Source of the DNA: Bacteroidota bacterium
GTDB lineage: Bacteria > Bacteroidota > Ignavibacteria > UBA10030 > UBA8401
Direction: 5' to 3'
Assembly: GCA_023229405.1 (NCBI GenBank)
Contig: JALNZH010000219.1
Span: 1-6,571, forward strand
DNA: 6,571 bases
The translations under genes and the position numbers were made by a program. The first letter of the stretch is position 1. Each line of letters opens with the position of its first letter. A model generated the notes under the pieces. The model had not been told where the DNA came from and did no database searches. It saw nothing but the letters and a program-made list of their open reading frames with translations. Of this stretch, positions 1-5,986 are shown piece by piece.

Positions 1-423
1 TTCAAGCGCAACCGTAAACGTTACCGGCATATGCAGCTGAAGGTTTTTCGATGACGACAGATGAAGTTCGTAATGCTCCCCCTGCTTCACCACAGGACTA
101 ACCGGTTCTAACGCATACGTCATGCCGTTCTGCATAATCGACAGTTTCGGAAGTTCCTCAAGAATAAAATCTTCATCAATCTTCCATCCGCCAGAATCTT
201 TCATCTGGAAATAATACAGATGACCTGCATTCACATTATCGCTATTCAGTACTGCATCCTGATTCTTGGTGGAGAGCGAGATGATTGCCACTTTTGCTTT
301 TCCCATGCCCAAAAAGCCCGATTTTTCAGAAAGTTTTATCTTTATTTCGGGAACCGGCTGTTGAGCCGTCAATATGGAGAAGGTGAAACAGACAACGAAG
401 AGAAGAATCGTGAAGGTTTTCAT
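1..423 (-). CDS. Hypothetical exported protein, N-terminal part (runs off left edge)
   Basis: Read on the minus strand, an ATG at 423-421 opens a frame with no stop through to base 1, giving 141 codons; the C-terminus lies outside the window. The product begins MKTFTILLFVVCFTFSILTA followed by QQ, a good Sec signal peptide with a short basic start, a hydrophobic core and probable cleavage around residue 20, so the protein is predicted to be exported to the periplasm or cell surface. The mature part mixes beta-prone and polar stretches, with a Gly-rich patch (SGFLGMGKAK) near residues 34-43, and I recognise no family. No strong Shine-Dalgarno is visible upstream; the start was chosen because the signal peptide begins exactly there. 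The gene is transcribed away from the caspase gene at 672, with which it shares a 248-base intergenic region. A role in the same system is possible but not shown by the sequence. Confidence 0.75.
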   Translation of the reverse strand, partial: MKTFTILLFVVCFTFSILTAQQPVPEIKIKLSEKSGFLGMGKAKVAIISLSTKNQDAVLNSDNVNAGHLYYFQMKDSGGWKIDEDFILEELPKLSIMQNGMTYALEPVSPVVKQGEHYELHLSSSKNLQLHMPVTFTVALE

Positions 424-520
424 ACGGTGCTGAACGTTGGATCGATCTGAGAGATGTGAATGATCATTATGAATGAACCGGCACACACATCATGTGACGC
501 AGTTCAAGATCATTCCGGAA

Positions 521-550
521 TTTATACTGTACGTTGCGACAGAAAAACAA
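521..550 (-). promoter_or_regulatory. Weak promoter candidate for the minus-strand exported protein
   Basis: On the minus strand a TTGTTT hexamer (550-545) is followed after 18 bases by TATAAA (526-521), about 100 bases upstream of the ATG at 423. Spacing is acceptable and the -10 differs from consensus at one position, but the -35 matches at only three of six. The region is divergently arranged and must contain a promoter for this gene, which is the main reason for reporting it. Confidence 0.2.
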
Positions 551-584
551 TTTTGTGTTGAAGGAATATAGCAAAGAGCTCCGG

Positions 585-590
585 TATAAT
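585..590 (+). promoter_or_regulatory. Candidate -10 box (TATAAT) for the caspase gene
   Basis: A perfect TATAAT hexamer lies 81 bases before the ATG at 672. No convincing -35 hexamer sits 16-18 bases upstream (TTGAAG at 558-563 is 21 bases away), and the Bacteroidetes-type TAnnTTTG pattern does not fit well either. The implied transcript start is near 597, giving a leader of about 75 bases that contains the 635-652 stem. The call rests on the hexamer and its position alone. Confidence 0.35.
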
Positions 591-634
591 CAATTGAGTT
601 TTGTTCTTGATTAAATTGGAGGATTTCTTCATCT

Positions 635-666
635 TGCGTACGACATTACGCATTCTTGACGGAGGT
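635..666 (+). promoter_or_regulatory. Leader stem TGCGTA/TACGCA and Shine-Dalgarno of the caspase gene
   Basis: TGCGTA (635-640) and TACGCA (647-652) form a perfect 6-bp inverted repeat with a 6-base loop. Eight bases later comes GGAGGT (661-666), a strong Shine-Dalgarno five bases before the ATG at 672; it settles the start of the caspase gene. The stem could be an operator or a small mRNA hairpin next to the ribosome binding site, but its shortness means it could also be chance. The Shine-Dalgarno is secure, the stem is not. Confidence 0.45.
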
Positions 667-671
667 TTCTC

Positions 672-3050
672 ATGGTACGATCACTGTTCTTCTCACTCTT
701 CTTTCTTGCTACAATCACTGTTTCGGCCCAGACGATCTACCTTCAACCTTCGGCAACAAATTCAACTCGAAAAACAACATACATATCCGCAAAGATCACC
801 TATGCCGGCGACCTACTGTCCGTTATCGCTGCAGACAGAACGGTGAAACTGGTTGAGGCGGCTGCCTTAAATGAACGAGGAACTATTTCCATCGGAGCGT
901 CGAAGGCAATCGGAACAGCATTCTCCCGGGACGGCAAAACCCTGATCGTCGGTTTACAGGATGGAAATATCGCTGTTTGCGACGCGGCGCGTGCAACCGG
1001 AATCCGGTCATTCTCCCACGGATCAAGTATCCGCGCCATTGATATAGAGCCTTCCGGAAGAGTTGTGAGCGGCGGGTATGACCGCGTAATAAAAATGTGG
1101 GATTATGTGACCGGGATGCAAGTCGGAAAATTTCCTGCTGTCTCTGCGGAAATCATCTCCCTCACCCTTTCACCAGACGGTAGAATAGTTGTTGCCGGAT
1201 CGGCGGACGGATCGATTACCATGTTCAACACTATGTCCTACACAGTATTCAAAACAATCACCTCCACACGTTCCGCCGCACATGCTATTGTCTTCAACCC
1301 AGACGGGAAATATTTTGCCGCGGCACACGGAGATTCCACCGTAACTATTTGGAACGGACGAAACGGTGATCCAGTCTCCGCAATTAGAAGTTCGACCGGC
1401 GCAGTCTCATCCATCGCATTCCATCCCATCAAACCGTATCTGATCTCCGCATCTTCAGTGATTTCGTTCTGGGATGTTGTCTCTTCAAAAATGTTCTACA
1501 CATATTCGGAAGAAACATTTTCTCCGCAGCATGTGGCCGTAGCGCAGAATAACATACTCGCAGCGGTCAGCCGGACCGGAGAGTTCCGGACATTTCAGAT
1601 ATTGGAGAAAAAACCGGACCAGAACGCTCCGGTTATTTCCATTATCACCCCTCAATCGTCAGGGAACGAATCCATAAAAATGTTCAGTAACGAAACTGAG
1701 ATTACCGGAATTGTCTCCGATGAAAGCGCAGTGAAAGGCGTCACCGTTAACGGCATTGCCGCCGTAACGGCGCCGGCAACACAGGAAGAACGCGGATCTA
1801 TTGCCGCTGCTCTTACCGCCGTTTCGTTCTCCATCTCCGTTCCGCTCTCAGTCACCGGGCAGAATTCCATCTCCATCGCCGCTGTTGATGCGGAAAATAA
1901 TTCGGCGAACAAAGAACTATCCATCACCAAATTGTCTAAAGATGCAGCTCTAGAATTTGTGAATCCGACGGAGAGTATCGAAACAGACCAAATTTCCACC
2001 GATCTGCAATTCAAAATCTGGTTCGATTTTGCAACATATACCGTTCAACTGAATACCGTCGAAATAGTGAAAAAAGAAAACCTCCCAAGAAAACCAAGCG
2101 GAACGCTTCGCACGGAAAAACTTTCTCTCTCCGCAGGATTAAATCAGATCCAGCTGTCAGTGAATGGTAAAAACGGCGAACGGATACGCAAATCGATCAA
2201 TATCACACGGCGGACGCTCGGTGCACCAGCATCACTGTCTGAAGACAAACCGTTGCGAAATACCTCCGGACAGCCTCAACGCTGGGCGGTTATCGTCGGC
2301 GTATCAGAATATGGAAATCCTGCAATCAAAAATCTGGCCTATGCGGACCGTGACGCCAAAGCATTCGCAGAATTTCTGAAGTCATCGGCGGGAGGAGGAT
2401 ACGAAGAGGAGCGGGTGAAGATTCTGACGAACAAGGAAGCAACGCTGCAAAATATCAAATCGGCACTCTTCAATTTCCTTCGTCAAACAGTGGAGACAGA
2501 TCTGGTTGTCATCTACTTCGCCGGTCACGGTGCTCCTGAACCGGCAAATCCCAATAATAATTATCTGCTTTGTTATGACACCGATCCGAATTCTCTGGAA
2601 ACAACTGCGTTTCCGATGTGGGATGTGAATACGGCGCTGCAGCGCTACATTCCTTCAAAACGCGTGGTCGTTTTCACGGATGCCTGCCACAGCGGCGGCA
2701 TCAGTTCGGATATTGCCACCCGCGGCATGAGTTCCACCGACAATAATTTGATCAATCAGTATTTGTCCGATCTTTCCAAAACCAAGGAAGGGATCATCGT
2801 CTTCACTGCCAGTCAGGCGGGTGAAGTATCGCAGGAACTCGATAAATTCGGTCATGGCGTATTTACGTATTACATCCTGGAAGGGATGAAAGGGCAAGCA
2901 GATTTCAACAACGATTACACTGTGACCATTGGCGAGCTGATGGATTTTGTGGAAGAAAAAGTAAAACGGCAAACAAATGGCAATCAGCATCCGACACGAA
3001 ATCAGGGAACATACGACAAAGACTTGACGATCTCGCTGGTCCCGAACTGA
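672..3050 (+). CDS. Exported WD40-propeller / Ig-like / caspase-family (C14) protease
   Basis: This 792-residue protein starts at an ATG with GGAGGT five bases upstream. Residues 1-19 are a Sec signal peptide (hydrophobic core rich in F and L, probable cleavage at VSA before Q20). Residues 36-312 hold about seven WD40-like blades, seen as repeated SPDG/NPDG turns each followed by an A-G-S-x-D-G type turn and a strand such as IKMWD, VTIWN or ISFWD. Residues 319-420 and 426-514 look like two Ig-like beta domains. A linker to 536 leads to a caspase-fold domain from RWAVIVGVSEYG (537-548). Its catalytic dyad is intact: His619 in YFAGHG and Cys672 in DACHSGG. Asp670, two residues before the Cys, matches the S1-pocket acid known in metacaspases, so cleavage after Arg or Lys is inferred. 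A DFNNDYTVTIGE loop (744-755) fits an EF-hand calcium loop. It is the first gene of a same-strand set with a DUF4384 protein and a CHASE2 cyclase. The fold and dyad are clear; the substrate is unknown. Confidence 0.92.
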   Translation: MVRSLFFSLFFLATITVSAQTIYLQPSATNSTRKTTYISAKITYAGDLLSVIAADRTVKLVEAAALNERGTISIGASKAIGTAFSRDGKTLIVGLQDGNIAVCDAARATGIRSFSHGSSIRAIDIEPSGRVVSGGYDRVIKMWDYVTGMQVGKFPAVSAEIISLTLSPDGRIVVAGSADGSITMFNTMSYTVFKTITSTRSAAHAIVFNPDGKYFAAAHGDSTVTIWNGRNGDPVSAIRSSTGAVSSIAFHPIKPYLISASSVISFWDVVSSKMFYTYSEETFSPQHVAVAQNNILAAVSRTGEFRTFQILEKKPDQNAPVISIITPQSSGNESIKMFSNETEITGIVSDESAVKGVTVNGIAAVTAPATQEERGSIAAALTAVSFSISVPLSVTGQNSISIAAVDAENNSANKELSITKLSKDAALEFVNPTESIETDQISTDLQFKIWFDFATYTVQLNTVEIVKKENLPRKPSGTLRTEKLSLSAGLNQIQLSVNGKNGERIRKSINITRRTLGAPASLSEDKPLRNTSGQPQRWAVIVGVSEYGNPAIKNLAYADRDAKAFAEFLKSSAGGGYEEERVKILTNKEATLQNIKSALFNFLRQTVETDLVVIYFAGHGAPEPANPNNNYLLCYDTDPNSLETTAFPMWDVNTALQRYIPSKRVVVFTDACHSGGISSDIATRGMSSTDNNLINQYLSDLSKTKEGIIVFTASQAGEVSQELDKFGHGVFTYYILEGMKGQADFNNDYTVTIGELMDFVEEKVKRQTNGNQHPTRNQGTYDKDLTISLVPN

Positions 3051-3153
3051 CAGCGCCGGATATCCGACGTCTACGTACTCATTTTCCAAAGCATGTGAGA
3101 GGTAGGATATCTGTATCGTATTATTATTAAAGCGATGGTTATACAATATATTC
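3051..3153. other. Spacer between caspase gene and palindromic element
   Basis: This is AT-rich non-coding sequence after the caspase stop codon. It contains a 10-bp palindrome CGGATATCCG (3057-3066), a second GGATATC (3106-3112) and AT-rich tracts (3119-3130 and 3141-3150) with a TACAAT hexamer at 3142-3147 that might act as a -10 box, though no matching -35 is seen. There is no stem with a T-run that would end the caspase transcript, so read-through into the next two genes is plausible. Confidence 0.4.
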
Positions 3154-3257
3154 GCCAATGCGAGTCAATCCTGAGCGACAGCGAAGGATTGGCGAAGCAA
3201 TCTCCTTGAAAACGAGATTGCTTCGTCGATCCACACAATGGATCTCCTTGCAATGGC
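3154..3257. repeat. Palindromic multi-hairpin repeat element (cloverleaf-like)
   Basis: The ends pair as an imperfect 11-bp outer stem: GCCAATGCGAG (3154-3164) with CTTGCAATGGC (3247-3257), one mismatch and one G-U. Between them lie three inverted repeats: CAATCCT/AGGATTG (3166-3172 and 3185-3191), a perfect 12-bp stem CGAAGCAATCTC/GAGATTGCTTCG (3193-3204 and 3214-3225, 9-base loop), and GATCCA/TGGATC (3228-3233 and 3239-3244). From memory, the CATTGCGAG and GAAGCAATCTC words and the TCCTGAGCGA...CGAAGGAT word resemble palindromic repeats dispersed in many bacterial genomes, so this is probably a degraded, non-coding mobile or MITE-like element. No T-run follows, so it is not a standard terminator. 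It lies 35 bases before the DUF4384 start codon and could affect expression of the last two genes. Confidence 0.7.
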
Positions 3258-3292
3258 AGCAACCACATAAATATTATATATCGGGAAATTTT

Positions 3293-3967
3293 ATGAAACA
3301 GTATATCCACATCCTCGTTATTGCATTTCTTGCACATTCGTCGTTGTTCGCTGCCATGCAGGCAGTGGAAAACGACGAGAATATCAACTACAAATGGTCC
3401 TTCGTTGCAAAGGTCGGACCGGCAAATGACCGGAAAGTTGCCATGGTGACACGCGACACGATGCTCCGTACCGGGGACGAGTTTAAGATGATGGTGAATG
3501 TGCAAAAAAAATGTTACGTGTACGTCATCCATAAAAGCTCGGCGAACGAACTCTCCGTTCTTTATCCGACCTCTTTCGAAGCACAGTTTGAGTTGGAGAA
3601 AAATTATTACTTGCCGAAAGGACGCAGCTGGTTTAAATTGGATAGTTCTCTCGGAACGGAAACCTTTTACATTCTGGCATCACACGAACGGTTAACAGAA
3701 CTTGAACAACAGGTGAATGCGTATCTTGTAGCAAACCGCGAGCAACAAAAAGCGCTTGTTGCATCGGTTGTTGGCGAAATTAAAGATATTAAAAAACGGT
3801 ACCGTACTTATTCAACATTGGCCGAACGACCGATTAGTATTGCCGGAAATGTCCGCGGTACAAAAAAAGATGAATTGAATCTTGAAAAGTTTGATGTTGG
3901 GAAACTGGCAACAGAAATTTCAGCCAACAATTTTTATTCAAAGACGATCTCGATTGAACACAAATAA
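3293..3967 (+). CDS. Exported DUF4384 domain-containing protein
   Basis: The product has 224 residues. The start is the ATG at 3293, preceded by a weak GGGAAA (3283-3288), because a signal peptide begins exactly here (MKQYIHILVIAFLAHSSLFA, cleavage around residues 20-24). The frame stays open upstream to about 3158, but that part is the palindromic repeat and would bury the signal peptide. Residues 48-135 match the DUF4384 pattern: RTGDEFKMMVNVQKKCYVYV with a GDEF turn at 61-64, then LSVLYPT, YYLPKG, a WFKLDSSLGTETFYILAS block, and a helical stretch (about 133-170). The tail contains RPISIAG. From family knowledge, DUF4384 domains often occur with caspase-like and CHASE2 proteins in bacterial signalling loci, usually in the envelope; their biochemical role is unknown. 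The 3' end overlaps the following cyclase gene, which suggests translational coupling. The domain call is by pattern recognition and should be confirmed by profile search. Confidence 0.82.
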   Translation: MKQYIHILVIAFLAHSSLFAAMQAVENDENINYKWSFVAKVGPANDRKVAMVTRDTMLRTGDEFKMMVNVQKKCYVYVIHKSSANELSVLYPTSFEAQFELEKNYYLPKGRSWFKLDSSLGTETFYILASHERLTELEQQVNAYLVANREQQKALVASVVGEIKDIKKRYRTYSTLAERPISIAGNVRGTKKDELNLEKFDVGKLATEISANNFYSKTISIEHK

Positions 3968-5894
3968 ACTCAAGCGGCTCCGCTCCGCGGTTTTACTCGT
4001 TCTTACATCATTCGCTTTGACAGCAATGCTATTCCTGCTGTTTCCTGGAGTATTTCAATCCTGGGACCGGCAAATGATCGATCGCCTATTCATTCTTCGC
4101 GAAACAGTCCATCCTTCTCCATACGACTCATCGATCGTCCATATCGATATCGACAATTCCAGCATAAAAAAGTTGAGCTATTATTTCCCCCGACGCCTCC
4201 ACGCGGATCTTTTTGATGCCACACGGAGAATGGGATTTTCTGCGATGTTATACGATATCATCTTTGCCCAGCGTCTGAACACCGTAGACGACACACTGCT
4301 TCTTGAGTCTGTAAAAATGTACGGAAACGGATATTTCCCGGTGGCATTTGAACTGAAGGATCGCCACATACCGGCGAAAATGGAACCGGAAGAAATTCGG
4401 TATCTGGATTCCACGGCATGGAAGCTAGAGTGTACCGATACTTCATCATTCTATTATTCGGGTGCAACATTGCTCACCTGGCCCGATCTTGCCAATGTTT
4501 CGCGCGGTGTCGGATACATCAGTGTCGCCGCTGATCCGGATGGTGTTTTCCGTCGTGTTCCTCTTGTCGTTCGGTACAAAAACAACTTGTATCCTAGTAT
4601 GGTATTTCGCATGGTCTGTAATCTGTTGAATGTCCCTCCGGAGCATATCAGCATCGACGGGGGGACATCACTTACCCTTCGGAAAGCAACAGCGCGCGAC
4701 GGAAGCCTCAGGGACATTGTAATCCCGATCGATGATCAGGGAAACATGATCATTAACTGGATCGGACCATGGGAACGGATGAAACATATCAGTTTTGTCA
4801 CCCTGCTGGAAGCGGCAACGGATCAGGATGAAGTGGATGCGTTTGCTGAACAATATCAAGGTTCATTGGCATTTGTCGGCGATGTTTCCACCGGCATTTC
4901 GGACATCGGACCGATTCCGTTCGAACAATCGTTTCCATTGGTTGGGCTTCATGCCAATACACTCAATACAATATTGACCGAAAATTTCCTTCACCAATTG
5001 CCGTTCCGATATTTTGCGATGATTGCAGTGGCATTGGCAATATTAATGATCTTCTTTTCGTACCGATTCTCTTCCATCGTGTATACTGTTTCTTCCGTGC
5101 TGCTGCTTGTTGTATTCATCTCTACGGGATTTCTTCTGTTTATTTACGGAAATACGATCATCTCTCTTCTGTTTCCATCGCTTGCAATCGTGCTCTCCAC
5201 CAGTAGCGTGCTCACATACCGGTATATCACCGAAGAAAAAGAAAAAGAGCAACTCCGCGCACGATTCGAATCATATTTCCCCCCTGCCGTTGTAAAACAG
5301 ATGTTGGAGAATCCAGACAGTTTGATGACCAAACCGCAAAGCCGGGAAATCACCATCATGTTCAGCGATATCAAAAGTTTTACCACACATTCGTCAAAGA
5401 TGACGCCGGAAGAAATCTCCGCTGCCCTGAGCGAATATTTCGAAGCAATGACATCGATCGTCTTTAAGTATGAAGGGACGGTCGACAAGTTCATTGGGGA
5501 CGGATTGATGGTCTTTTATGGTGCACCAGAAACACAGGATGATCATGCGCTCCGCTGTGTAAATGCTGCGATCGAAATGCAGAAAAAGTGCCGGGAGTTG
5601 AGGGTGAAATGGGAAAGTGAAGGACGGTTCCCGCTGCAGATCCGTATCGGTATCAATACGGGAACGGTGATCGTCGGCGACCTCGGTTCGGAGCGGCGGA
5701 AAGAATATACGGTTATTGGCTCTGACGTTAATCTCGCTCAACGGCTTGAATCGAACGCACCGGTAGGGGGGATACTTATTTCAGATTCCACCTATCAAAA
5801 AATACAAGGAACAGTAAGAACCGCATCTCACGAACCGATTGTCGTTAAAGGCCTTAGCACGGCGACAGTGGTACATGAAGTGATCATTGAATAA
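3954..5894 (+). CDS. CHASE2 domain-containing class III adenylate cyclase, membrane-bound
   Basis: This is a sensor enzyme predicted to convert ATP to cAMP. Numbered from the TTG at 3954 (646 residues), there is a short basic N-terminus, a transmembrane helix at 11-30, an extracytoplasmic CHASE2 domain at about 31-350 (IVHIDIDNSS, GFSAMLYDIIF and GVGYISVAADPDGVFRRVPL are typical), three helices at about 353-372, 374-398 and 401-424, a charged linker (EEKEKEQLRARFESYFPPAVV), and a cyclase domain from about 460. Catalytic residues are complete: metal-binding Asp472 (FSDIKSFT) and Asp516 (KFIGDG), purine-selecting Lys512 and Asp591, transition-state Asn593 and Arg597 (GSDVNLAQRLE). The Lys/Asp pair indicates ATP over GTP. 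The start is uncertain: ATG 3894 and TTG 3882 are in frame but overlap the DUF4384 gene by 74 and 86 bases, while TTG 3954 overlaps by 14; none has a strong Shine-Dalgarno. It is the last gene of the plus-strand set. Confidence 0.9.
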   Translation: MNTNKLKRLRSAVLLVLTSFALTAMLFLLFPGVFQSWDRQMIDRLFILRETVHPSPYDSSIVHIDIDNSSIKKLSYYFPRRLHADLFDATRRMGFSAMLYDIIFAQRLNTVDDTLLLESVKMYGNGYFPVAFELKDRHIPAKMEPEEIRYLDSTAWKLECTDTSSFYYSGATLLTWPDLANVSRGVGYISVAADPDGVFRRVPLVVRYKNNLYPSMVFRMVCNLLNVPPEHISIDGGTSLTLRKATARDGSLRDIVIPIDDQGNMIINWIGPWERMKHISFVTLLEAATDQDEVDAFAEQYQGSLAFVGDVSTGISDIGPIPFEQSFPLVGLHANTLNTILTENFLHQLPFRYFAMIAVALAILMIFFSYRFSSIVYTVSSVLLLVVFISTGFLLFIYGNTIISLLFPSLAIVLSTSSVLTYRYITEEKEKEQLRARFESYFPPAVVKQMLENPDSLMTKPQSREITIMFSDIKSFTTHSSKMTPEEISAALSEYFEAMTSIVFKYEGTVDKFIGDGLMVFYGAPETQDDHALRCVNAAIEMQKKCRELRVKWESEGRFPLQIRIGINTGTVIVGDLGSERRKEYTVIGSDVNLAQRLESNAPVGGILISDSTYQKIQGTVRTASHEPIVVKGLSTATVVHEVIIE

Positions 5895-5918
5895 TAACAT
5901 TTCCCGCAGATTCCGCAG

Positions 5919-5956
5919 AAAAAAGACATGCCAAATCCTTATGATTTGGCATGTCT
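5919..5956 (-). terminator. Rho-independent terminator for the minus-strand type IX gene
   Basis: AGACATGCCAAATC (5924-5937) and GATTTGGCATGTCT (5943-5956) form a perfect 14-bp stem with a 5-base loop. Six A residues at 5919-5924 become a U-tract directly after the stem in minus-strand RNA, about 30 bases after the stop codon of the type IX secreted protein. In plus-strand RNA the same stem has no U-tract, so it would end the cyclase transcript only weakly, although it lies 29 bases after that stop codon. The upstream bases 5901-5919 contain a near-tandem TTCC(C)GCAGA. Confidence 0.75.
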
Positions 5957-5962
5957 GTAAGA

Positions 5963-5981
5963 ACAACCTTATCAAGGTTGT
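5963..5981. repeat. Small perfect hairpin between convergent genes
   Basis: ACAACCTT (5963-5970) and AAGGTTGT (5974-5981) form an 8-bp stem around a 3-base loop, five bases beyond the stop codon of the minus-strand gene and just before the main terminator on that strand. There is no U-tract on either strand. It may help transcript ending or 3'-end stability; its function is not shown. Confidence 0.5.
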
Positions 5982-5986
5982 GCAGT

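Larger units (their letters stand above)
424..671. other. Divergent intergenic region between two exported-protein genes
   Basis: This 248-base stretch separates the minus-strand gene starting at 423 from the caspase gene starting at 672, so it should hold promoters for both. Visible elements are a TATAAT hexamer (585-590), a weaker minus-strand promoter candidate (521-550), a CRP-like inverted repeat TGTGA-N6-TCAAG (493-508), short palindromes ATTCCGGAAT (512-521) and CACATCATGTG (486-496), a 6-bp stem (635-652), and a strong Shine-Dalgarno GGAGGT (661-666). The short open frames crossing this region share no coding signal I can support. Confidence 0.6.

Noticed and set aside
512..521. The 10-bp palindrome ATTCCGGAAT, and the similar palindrome CGGATATCCG at 3057-3066.
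   Set aside because: Single short palindromes of this size occur by chance, and neither has a second copy or suitable spacing to suggest a regulator site.
601..856. Short plus-strand open frames around the caspase start, including one that could follow the GGAGG at 618-622.
   Set aside because: They have no recognisable product, lie in other frames over the signal peptide region, and the GGAGG at 661-665 serves the real start at 672.
2655..3158. A 167-residue minus-strand open frame over the end of the caspase gene.
   Set aside because: It is antisense to the conserved protease domain and shows no domain, signal peptide or plausible start context.
3248..3277. A possible promoter TTGCAA-N18-TATTAT at the edge of the palindromic element.
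   Set aside because: The implied transcript start would fall on or after the ribosome binding region of the gene at 3293, and the -35 match is only four of six.
3158..3292. The open frame of the DUF4384 gene extends upstream to 3158 and could add 45 residues.
   Set aside because: The added part is the palindromic repeat, and a clear signal peptide begins at ATG 3293.
5144..5741. Two minus-strand open frames of about 115 residues over the cyclase domain.
   Set aside because: They are antisense to highly conserved cyclase motifs and have no independent support.
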